Source: Anaerolineae bacterium
Lineage (GTDB): Bacteria; Chloroflexota; Anaerolineae; 4572-78; J111
Assembly (NCBI GenBank): GCA_020433835.1
Contig: JAGRBY010000331.1
Span: 1 to 8,013 of the forward strand
Direction: 5' to 3'
DNA: 8,013 nucleotides
Within the stretch, counting starts at the first letter, position 1; the number at the start of each line of letters is the position of its first letter. The notes under the pieces were generated by a model, which was not told the DNA's origin, ran no database searches, and saw only the letters and a program-made list of their open reading frames with translations. Below are positions 1-5,825 of this stretch, piece by piece. The translations under genes and the position numbers were made by a program.

Positions 1-205
1 AAAACAGATCGGCCTCGGTAATTTCTGCCGAACTGGTCGCCTGGGCGGAGAAGGTTACAGACTGATTAAATTCGGACGCCCACGACTGATCGACCAGTTG
101 GATAACATCTTGGGCTTCGATAGGGCGGGGCAATAGGGCAACCATGACAGCCAAACAGAAGAGTGTCACGATTGCCATCCATTTTTGTTGAAACGTGTGT
201 ATCAT
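1..205 (-). CDS. Secreted or membrane-attached protein of unknown function, N-terminal fragment (runs off the window)
   Basis: An open frame starts with ATG at 205 and runs without a stop to the window edge, giving 68 residues. The N-terminus is a classic signal peptide: a short polar head with one Lys (MIHTFQQKW), a hydrophobic core at about residues 10-25, and a likely cleavage site after I-E-A at residue 31. The mature part begins QDVIQLVDQSW and continues with a beta-like segment (SVTFSAQATSSAEITEADLF). Similar openings occur in Chloroflexota exported proteins, some with peptidase-MA-like domains; that link is from memory and weak, because the catalytic part would lie outside the window. 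Upstream, AGAG about 12 nt before the ATG could be a weak Shine-Dalgarno, and a good promoter lies at 248-275, so this gene appears to be transcribed independently of the cluster that ends at 338. The reading frame and the signal peptide are secure; the function is not. Confidence 0.8.
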   Translation of the reverse strand, partial: MIHTFQQKWMAIVTLFCLAVMVALLPRPIEAQDVIQLVDQSWASEFNQSVTFSAQATSSAEITEADLF

Positions 206-247
206 AGTTAGGTATCTCTTTGTAGGTAATGGTCTAAGCTGTCATAT

Positions 248-275
248 ATTGTACATAAGTATCAGCGTATTCCAA
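248..275 (-). promoter_or_regulatory. Sigma-70-type promoter for the secreted-protein gene
   Basis: On the minus strand a -35 element TTGGAA (270-275) and a -10 element TACAAT (248-253) are separated by 16 nt. Transcription would start near 241, giving a leader of about 36 nt before the ATG at 205. It lies directly beyond the terminator at 285-316, which fits a fresh transcription unit. Confidence 0.55.
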
Positions 276-284
276 GTAGAAATC

Positions 285-316
285 AAAAAACGGCGGTGTT
301 TAGGCCGCCGTTTTTT
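285..316. terminator. Bidirectional Rho-independent terminator
   Basis: A perfect inverted repeat: six A, CGGCGG, an 8-nt loop, CCGCCG, six T. Both strands therefore give a GC-rich stem followed by a U tract. It lies 22 nt beyond the stop codon of the 1053-aa gene and should end the minus-strand cluster. No plus-strand gene arrives here, so its function in the other direction is not evident. Confidence 0.9.
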
Positions 317-337
317 CTCAATTCTTTGGAAAGTTTG

Positions 338-3300
338 TTAGAACGTTCTTTGGAAAATGACCTCATATGACTGGTGATACAGCGAGTTAGCGGTGCCATC
401 TTCGCCACAGGCCTCGTTAACACCATAGTCGGGCGTGACCGGGCCGGCAATTTCGCTGGTTCCGTTCATAATTTCTATCGTATAACTGCCTTTGAACATG
501 GCAAAGTCGATGTGACCAGGCTCCGGCTGGCCGGTCAGGTTGTCTTTAGTTTCAGACGGAACAATAACGTGTCCGTCATCGCCGGGGGCCCATTGAACCT
601 TGATGGGGACGTCGTTAATTCCCTGTCCGTTCGGATCTTCGACCTTAATGAAAATATGGTGTTTCCCGTGGTTTTCACAAGGGGTCAACTGGCGAATACT
701 TTTCACACGATAGTCTACCGCCAGCGTCGCCGTGGGTTCCGGTGTGGGCGTTTCGGTCGGTTCGGCCGGAGCCACATAGACGGGTATAAAGCGGGTCGGG
801 GTGCTGGTTGGGGTGGGTGTAAAAACAGGCGTCGGCGTTTCGGTTGGTGTCGGCGTCATAGTTGACGTCGGTGTGTTCGTGGGAATGGGTGTTTCGGTCG
901 GTGTAGCTGTCTGGGTCGGTGTTTGGGTTGGCGTTGGCGTACTGGTTTGGGTTGCGGTCGCCGTTTCAACAAACGGCAAAACACCCACCGCGGCAATAGC
1001 GCCATCTTCCTTCATCTGCTGTAGTGGGCTGCGATTATCGCCGGGCAGGGCACCGTTATCGGCAAAGGTGGCGGCTAAGGCATTAATAATCAATGACGGA
1101 GCCATAATGCCGCAAATCCAAACCAGCGCGATGGCGATTGCCAGCAACCGCAGCTTTGCTCCGAGCGTTCTTTTGGCAAACCAAACCGAAACACTGCGGT
1201 TATATTCCTGCAATTTGCGATTAGAGAAGGAACGGGCACGCATAGGTCGAGCTGAAAGGTTGCTCGTTTGCGGTGCTTCAGCTATCGGCGGCATCGGAGC
1301 CGTTGGGTTTGAGGCTCCGGGCGGCAAAGCGGCTCGCCCTGAGGCCGGACCGCGCTGGGCCGGGGTCGGGCGCGAAGGCTGCTGCTGACCCGAGCCGGTT
1401 AGTGCGGACAAAGGACCGGTTTGGGTATTATTTTTCTTTCGAACTTTGCGGCGGCGTCGATTGCTGCCACCCGGCTGCGGCGACGAGGGTTGAGCCGACG
1501 GAACCGGTCGTGATTGGGCTGGTCTGCCTATGGGCGGCATGCCTTGCGTATGCTGCGCGTGTATTGGCCGACTCGGTGAGGGCGGCAGCGGCGGCATAGG
1601 TTGGGTGTGCTGCGCATACACCGGGCGGCTAGGCGGCGATACCGGCGTTAGGGATCGAGGGGGTAGCGCCGGCGGTCCACTGGGCGCACCACTAACCGGA
1701 CGAACCGGAACCGGAGGCATAGGGCCGGTCGGCTGTGAGGGTCGAATGGTTGCGGGCGGGCCGCTAATCACGGGCTGCATCGGTCGCGAGGCCGGGCCGG
1801 ACGGGGCCGGCAGGCTGCGTTGGGCCGGGCCGCCGCGCAAGCGGCTCATGGTTTCTTCCATGCGTTCGCTTAGAATGCGGCTTAAGACAACGCCCAAATT
1901 GGGATAGCGCCGCAGGAAACTATCAAAATCGGCTTTGGTGAGCGCCCAAATGTCGGTATCGGTGACGGCGTAGGCTGTACCTAAATGAGGCCGGCCCGAG
2001 AGCAGCGCAATTTCGCCGAAATAATCGCTCTCGTTAAGTGACTCAAGCAAGATGGGTCCCTGCTGAGAGGTGGCCCACACTTCAACCTGGCCGCGCTCGA
2101 TGAAAAACATCTCGTCGCCGGTACTGCCTTCATAGCTGATGGTGCTGCCACCTTGATAACGGCGCGGCTGCAGCAGTGAGGACAGTTCATCGAGCTGGGT
2201 GCGCGATAAACCACCTTTGACGGCAATTTTTTTCAAATGGGGTTCAACCGAATAATCGGTACTGGCACCCAACCGCTCTTGTAAGGCGTGGCTGAGGGCC
2301 GCACTAATTTGGGGGTGTTTAACCAGTAGACTATCAAAGTCGGTGCGGTAGAGGCACCATAGGTTGGTATCAGTGACGGCGTGCGCAGTGAAGGCGCGGG
2401 TTTTGCCGGTTAGTAGTGCTGTTTCGCCAAAATAGTCGCCGTTGGTAAAGCGACCCTGGAGTTGGTTCGGTTTGCCAGGCGTCTCGGCGATAATGTCGAT
2501 CGAGCCGGAGTCGACGATATACATGGCATCGCCCGGATCGCCCTGGCTAAAGATAATCTCGCCGCCGGGAACGTAGCGCAGCAACAGCAGCCGAACTACA
2601 TCAGTAAGCGCCTCGCCGGTCAACTCGCTGAAGAGCGGAATGCGGCGCAGAACGGCCATTGCGTAAGATTGATCCGATGTGCTCAAACGTGATCGCAAAT
2701 TGCGGGTTAGATTACTTTTGATAGAGGGTGATGTTTCGGTTAGGGCTGATAAATCCGCCGGGCTAAGCTGCCACAGCACAACATCGTTGGCAGCCTGGGC
2801 CGTGTTAGAATGGGGTTTGCCGGATAGGGAGGCCATTTCGCCGAAGGTGTCATCGACAATCAACTCGGTGTAGTCATCGTCACGATCACCCAGCAATCGA
2901 ACGGCACCGCTTTCGATGATGTAAAGGCCGGTTGGTCGGTCGCCACTGCGGAAAATGGTCTGGTTGGCTGAGTAGCGCTGTGGCGTTAAATAGCGGGCAA
3001 CAATGCCATGCTCACGGTTCGACAAATCCTGGAAGAAGGGTACATCGGCCAAGCGGTCGGCCAGGTGGCGTCGAAATTGGGTGATGCCCTTGCCGAAGGC
3101 TAGCCCCAGATTGAGGCCCAATTCGCGTCGTTCGTCGAGCAGGCGGCTAAGCGACTCTTGATCGAGCACCCAAACCTCAACCAGACCTGAGGCTTTGGCC
3201 GTCATCGTATAGGGTCGGCCTAATAAGAAGTCGGTTTCGCCAATCAGGCTACCGGCCCCCAGGCTGGCAACAACATTATCGCTGTTTTGGCTGAAAAGTT

Positions 3301-3499
3301 TTACCCAGCCTTCTTTAATAAGGTACAGCGCGTCGCTCTCGGTGCCTTGCATAAAAATGGTGCTGTTAGCGTCGTAGCTTTCCAGCCGCATGCGCTTACC
3401 GATAGCACGCTGATCATCTTCAGTTAGCTCTCCAAAGAGCGGTGTGTTTTTTATAAAGTTATCTTTCAAGGCAAATCCTTCACCATTGATTTTTGGCAT
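338..3499 (-). CDS. Membrane-spanning protein with four tandem cyclic nucleotide-binding domains and a C-terminal stalked ectodomain
   Basis: This 1053-aa protein is the last gene of the cluster. Domains in order: four CNB (CRP/PKA regulatory-type) domains at about residues 15-140, 150-270, 284-410 and 424-550; a Pro/Ser/Arg-rich linker at 555-760 with a basic cluster RRRRKVRKK at 681-689; one membrane segment at about 784-808; a Thr/Pro stalk at 846-924; and an ectodomain at 930-1053 with Cys941 and Cys1031, ending YEVIFQRTF. Positive residues before the membrane segment put the CNB part in the cytoplasm and the C-terminus outside. The phosphate-binding-cassette motif is visible in every CNB (IGETDFLL, FGEMASLS, FGETALLT, FGEIALLS), but the ligand-phosphate Arg is kept only in the third (Arg368). 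No DNA-binding, kinase or cyclase domain is visible, so it is neither a CRP-type regulator nor an enzyme. Related ectodomains occur in the three upstream genes. TTG at 3469 is an alternative start with a better Shine-Dalgarno. Role inferred: coupling a cytoplasmic ligand signal to a surface domain. Confidence 0.9.
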   Translation of the reverse strand: MPKINGEGFALKDNFIKNTPLFGELTEDDQRAIGKRMRLESYDANSTIFMQGTESDALYLIKEGWVKLFSQNSDNVVASLGAGSLIGETDFLLGRPYTMTAKASGLVEVWVLDQESLSRLLDERRELGLNLGLAFGKGITQFRRHLADRLADVPFFQDLSNREHGIVARYLTPQRYSANQTIFRSGDRPTGLYIIESGAVRLLGDRDDDYTELIVDDTFGEMASLSGKPHSNTAQAANDVVLWQLSPADLSALTETSPSIKSNLTRNLRSRLSTSDQSYAMAVLRRIPLFSELTGEALTDVVRLLLLRYVPGGEIIFSQGDPGDAMYIVDSGSIDIIAETPGKPNQLQGRFTNGDYFGETALLTGKTRAFTAHAVTDTNLWCLYRTDFDSLLVKHPQISAALSHALQERLGASTDYSVEPHLKKIAVKGGLSRTQLDELSSLLQPRRYQGGSTISYEGSTGDEMFFIERGQVEVWATSQQGPILLESLNESDYFGEIALLSGRPHLGTAYAVTDTDIWALTKADFDSFLRRYPNLGVVLSRILSERMEETMSRLRGGPAQRSLPAPSGPASRPMQPVISGPPATIRPSQPTGPMPPVPVRPVSGAPSGPPALPPRSLTPVSPPSRPVYAQHTQPMPPLPPSPSRPIHAQHTQGMPPIGRPAQSRPVPSAQPSSPQPGGSNRRRRKVRKKNNTQTGPLSALTGSGQQQPSRPTPAQRGPASGRAALPPGASNPTAPMPPIAEAPQTSNLSARPMRARSFSNRKLQEYNRSVSVWFAKRTLGAKLRLLAIAIALVWICGIMAPSLIINALAATFADNGALPGDNRSPLQQMKEDGAIAAVGVLPFVETATATQTSTPTPTQTPTQTATPTETPIPTNTPTSTMTPTPTETPTPVFTPTPTSTPTRFIPVYVAPAEPTETPTPEPTATLAVDYRVKSIRQLTPCENHGKHHIFIKVEDPNGQGINDVPIKVQWAPGDDGHVIVPSETKDNLTGQPEPGHIDFAMFKGSYTIEIMNGTSEIAGPVTPDYGVNEACGEDGTANSLYHQSYEVIFQRTF
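794..964 (-). repeat. Low-complexity Thr-Pro stalk coding repeat in the 1053-aa gene
   Basis: Residues 846-902 are built from TPT, TET and TQT units. The DNA is a degenerate array of short G/T-rich units on the plus strand (GGTGTTTCGGTCGGTGT-like). The stalk should be an extended, possibly glycosylated spacer outside the membrane. Confidence 0.85.
1532..1630 (-). repeat. Two imperfect 42-nt copies within the Pro-rich linker
   Basis: Residues 624-637 (SRPVYAQHTQPMPP) and 643-656 (SRPIHAQHTQGMPP) match at 11 of 14 positions. They are encoded at 1589-1630 and 1532-1573, with five codons between them. This looks like a local duplication inside the Pro-rich cytoplasmic linker. Confidence 0.7.
3476..3481 (-). 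promoter_or_regulatory. Shine-Dalgarno supporting an alternative TTG start of the CNB gene
   Basis: GAAGGA lies 6 nt before an in-frame TTG at 3469 (codon 11 of the ATG-initiated frame). The ATG at 3499 has no clear purine-rich site in front of it. The TTG start would give 1043 residues and still keep the whole first CNB domain. Confidence 0.4.
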
Positions 3500-3518
3500 C
3501 CCGTTGCAATGTGGCGAA

Positions 3519-3537
3519 GGGCCCCTTAGGGGTTCCC
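3519..3537 (-). other. Stem-loop between the 375-aa and 1053-aa genes
   Basis: GGG and CCCC pair with GGGG and CCC around a 3-nt loop, with a 2-nt bulge (seven G-C pairs). No U tract follows on either strand, so it is not a standard terminator. It lies in the only long gap (97 nt) of the cluster and could be a processing or stability element that separates expression of the CNB gene from the three small genes. Confidence 0.45.
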
Positions 3538-3596
3538 AATTCCCTTGCCATTACGGAACTTGGCCAAAAACCAGAATTGAACAGGTATTGTACCGG

Positions 3597-4724
3597 CTAA
3601 TTCGCACCCCGCTGAAATACCACTTGCCAGGAAGGCAATACATCATCCGGCAAGCCGGGGCACGTTGCGTCATCAAGGCTCACTTCGGCCATTTGGCTGC
3701 GCGTTTCTGTAGCCAGTACTTCTATTTGATAAAGTTCTCCCGGCTCCATTTGAAAATCGGCATAGCCCGGATCGATATCCGGTTTGAAGCCGGTAAAAAA
3801 GCTATCACGGCCACCCGACCAAATAACGGATATTTCAGCGCCGGGGACACCTGCCCCGAGTCTATCACGCACATAGACTCTAAGCAAACCGCCGTTATCA
3901 GAATCGTTACATACAATATTAGATTGGGCGATACCAAACGCAGCGTTGACGCCGGGCGTCGGCGTTCGGGTAGCAGGGGGCGTTCGGCTGGGTGTGGTGG
4001 TTGCTGTAACCGTTGGCGTTCGGGTATGAGAGCGTGTTGGCGTTTGGGTGGGTGTTGATGTTTTGGTCGGGATAGGGGTGGCTGAGGTTGGAGTTATGGT
4101 GGGACGGGGGGTTGAGGTCGGTCGCGGGGTGGGAGTAAATGTAGGTTCGGGGGTGGGGGTAACAACAAAAGCCAGCATTTGGCTTGATGTTTGTCCCAAC
4201 GCTATCGACAGGCCCACCAGGGCATTTGTATCGCGCAGGTCGGCTTCTTCCTCTATGTACCGTTCGGTCAAATTGGCTACGGCTGCCCCGATATCAGGTT
4301 GCCCCAGCGTGGCTAATCGCGCTCGCGCCCGATCTTCATTTTGGTCGTGGGCAAAGGCCAGGGCAATTAAACGGATGTAAAACACCTTATCCTCAGCCCG
4401 CAGTTGAGATGGGTCAACCGGAGCCGGTCGCGGATCGAGTACCCAGCCATAGGTTAGCGACAGTGCCAACCCGACAGCAAAGCCAAAAAGAAAGCCGCCT
4501 AACCACCATTTTATATCACCTCTTCTAACAATCGCTCTCCGGCGACGCTTGGAAGGTGGGGTGGTTTTGCGGCGCTCAGACGTTGCCGCCCCTTCTTTAT
4601 TTGGTAAATGTGCATCCCCTTCCGGTAAATCGCCGGCCTGAGACAGGCTCTCGCGATTGATCATCGAATAGATTCGCGGGCGTTTTGATCGCTTTGATGA
4701 GTCGTTTGATTTGTCCTGGCTCAT
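3597..4724 (-). CDS. Stalked membrane protein with juxtamembrane helical domain and C-terminal ectodomain (third gene of cluster)
   Basis: A 375-aa protein of unknown function. The first ~70 residues are polar and strongly basic near the membrane (SKRRRRAIVRR at 58-68), predicting a cytoplasmic tail. The membrane segment is at about 73-96 (Gly-rich, ending TYGWVLDP). Residues 105-186 form an alpha-helical domain with a TPR-like pattern (DQNEDRARARLATLG). A Thr/Pro stalk follows at 187-258, then an ectodomain at about 268-375 with Cys272 and Cys355, ending WQVVFQRGAN. From memory, the combination of TM, 'WVLxP', SQLRAExK and RARARLATLG resembles a recurring family of uncharacterised Chloroflexota membrane proteins. 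The start at 4724 lies 15 nt after the previous stop, which implies co-transcription; the Shine-Dalgarno is poor (GGTTGGG). It is the most divergent of the three small members: it lacks the second Cys pair and the acidic insert in the stalk. Confidence 0.88.
   Translation of the reverse strand: MSQDKSNDSSKRSKRPRIYSMINRESLSQAGDLPEGDAHLPNKEGAATSERRKTTPPSKRRRRAIVRRGDIKWWLGGFLFGFAVGLALSLTYGWVLDPRPAPVDPSQLRAEDKVFYIRLIALAFAHDQNEDRARARLATLGQPDIGAAVANLTERYIEEEADLRDTNALVGLSIALGQTSSQMLAFVVTPTPEPTFTPTPRPTSTPRPTITPTSATPIPTKTSTPTQTPTRSHTRTPTVTATTTPSRTPPATRTPTPGVNAAFGIAQSNIVCNDSDNGGLLRVYVRDRLGAGVPGAEISVIWSGGRDSFFTGFKPDIDPGYADFQMEPGELYQIEVLATETRSQMAEVSLDDATCPGLPDDVLPSWQVVFQRGAN
3951..4166 (-). repeat. Thr-Pro stalk coding repeat in the 375-aa gene
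   Basis: Residues 187-258 are almost only Thr, Pro, Ser and Arg (TPTPEPTFTPTPRPTSTP and similar). The abundance of Arg (RPT, TRT, SRT) sets this stalk apart from the acidic stalks of the two preceding genes. Confidence 0.85.
4101..4159 (+). other. G-tract cluster with G-quadruplex potential in stalk DNA
   Basis: Runs of three or more G occur at 4101-4103, 4106-4111, 4126-4129, 4131-4133, 4149-4153 and 4155-4159 on the plus strand, which is the template strand of the gene. Some loops are long (up to about 15 nt), so folding is less certain than for 5224-5246. Confidence 0.4.
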
Positions 4725-4739
4725 CCATTACAGCCCAAC

Positions 4740-5810
4740 CTAATACGTTCTTTTGAAAGTTACGTTGTAAGCATAGTGGCCACGGCACAGTTGGTTGTGA
4801 GATTTACGCGCCGCACAGTCAGCCATATCCAAACAGTAGTTGGCCTGAACCAACCATTCATCAGGGATGTCTTCATCCCAGGAGCTTAACTTAGGGGTGG
4901 CTTCGCTGCTGGCCGGTGAGCCGTCAACATTCTTCGTCACCTCCAACGAGTAACCGTTGTCCCACAGATCATACTCCAATTTACCCGGCCCTTTTTCACC
5001 GCTAAGATGAGGCGGCACAGCCCGGTATGTGTCTTCAACCGTAGCCCCATCAAGCGGATTGCCGTTGACATCCACCACCGTTACAAAAATCTGTTGTGCG
5101 CCGGGGCAGCTGTTGTAGACCGGATTAGGAATGAGATAGGCTTCAGCAACCACAAAATCGACCGGAGGTTTGGTGGGTTCGGGCGTAGCCGTTGGTTCGG
5201 GGGTGTCGGTGGGTGGAGCCGGTGGGTTGGTGGGTAAGGGAATGGGTGTTTCGGTCGGTTCAGGCACGTCGGTGGCGGTGGGTTCGGGCGTGTCAGTCGG
5301 AACCGCTTCCTCGACAGCTACTTCGGCGACTTCGACTTCTTCGGCCGCCGCTTCTACGGTTGGTTCTTCAACCACAATTGGGGTGGGCGAAGGAAGCACT
5401 GTTTCCGTCGGCGTTGGGGTCGGCGAGGCCAGAGCTTGCACCATCGACTCGGTACTGGCCCCCAGAGCGTTGGCCAACAAAAACAGATTTTGGGTATTGG
5501 GATCGTCTTTACCTGCGTTTTCTTGAATATAGCGATCAACCATAAAGGAAACATACTGATTGGTATTAGGCAGATTGAGCGCCGTTAACTGCTGGCGGGC
5601 GGCTTCGATGTCGTTGGATTCGGCATATTGGGCGGCAATCGCAATGATTTCCCCCTCAGCCGCGGCGGGATCCATGGGGGCACTGGCTGATGTGGCCGCA
5701 GATAGGCCAAAGCTGACCACTATCCCGGCAATGGCCAAGGCCAAACACGAAAGTGGGACAACAGCCATAACAATAATCAACAAAACTTTTGCGCTTTTTT
5801 TGTTATTCAT
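4740..5810 (-). CDS. Stalked membrane protein with juxtamembrane helical domain and four-Cys ectodomain (second gene of cluster)
   Basis: A 356-aa protein of unknown function. It has a short basic N-terminus (MNNKKSAK), a membrane segment at about 8-36, and a helical domain at 50-128 (EIIAIAAQYAESNDIEAARQ ... LANALGAST). The stalk at 129-216 has an acidic Glu/Val/Ala block at 146-170 between its two Thr/Pro parts. The ectodomain at about 218-356 contains VTVVDVNGNPLDG, four Cys (235, 326, 332, 342) and the ending GHYAYNVTFKRTY. It is clearly closest to the 388-aa gene just upstream, with matching helices, acidic block and all four Cys, so the pair probably arose by tandem duplication. ATG at 5810 is preceded by TTAGG about 9 nt away, and the gap to the previous stop is 15 nt. 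The pattern VxDxNGNPLxGxxV suggests an Ig- or carboxypeptidase-regulatory-like beta sandwich, but this is a pattern reading only. Confidence 0.9.
   Translation of the reverse strand: MNNKKSAKVLLIIVMAVVPLSCLALAIAGIVVSFGLSAATSASAPMDPAAAEGEIIAIAAQYAESNDIEAARQQLTALNLPNTNQYVSFMVDRYIQENAGKDDPNTQNLFLLANALGASTESMVQALASPTPTPTETVLPSPTPIVVEEPTVEAAAEEVEVAEVAVEEAVPTDTPEPTATDVPEPTETPIPLPTNPPAPPTDTPEPTATPEPTKPPVDFVVAEAYLIPNPVYNSCPGAQQIFVTVVDVNGNPLDGATVEDTYRAVPPHLSGEKGPGKLEYDLWDNGYSLEVTKNVDGSPASSEATPKLSSWDEDIPDEWLVQANYCLDMADCAARKSHNQLCRGHYAYNVTFKRTY
5163..5300 (-). repeat. Distal Thr-Pro stalk coding repeat in the 356-aa gene
   Basis: Residues 171-216 consist of TPEPTAT, PEPTET and similar units. A smaller proximal part (residues 129-145) is encoded at 5376-5426. 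Glu replaces many Thr positions, making this stalk acidic. Confidence 0.8.
5224..5246 (+). other. Canonical G-quadruplex motif in stalk DNA
   Basis: Four GGG tracts at 5224-5226, 5232-5234, 5238-5240 and 5244-5246 are separated by loops of 5, 3 and 3 nt. It is on the plus strand, i.e. the template of the 356-aa gene. It probably arises as a by-product of Pro-rich codons (CCC on the coding strand). Confidence 0.5.
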
Positions 5811-5825
5811 AGAAAAAAACCTAAC

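Noticed and set aside
794..964. CRISPR or tandem-repeat array
   Set aside because: The repeat units are short, degenerate, in frame and encode Thr/Pro; there are no unique spacers of constant length.
801..1388. Long plus-strand open frame with Gly-Val repeats opposite the 1053-aa gene
   Set aside because: The GV-repeat protein is the mirror image of the Thr/Pro stalk codons on the other strand; no start signal, no recognisable domain. The same applies to plus-strand frames at 4048-4380, 5170-5545 and 6244-6588.
338..3499. CRP/FNR-type transcription factor
   Set aside because: No helix-turn-helix follows any of the four CNB domains; the sequence continues into a Pro-rich linker and a membrane helix.
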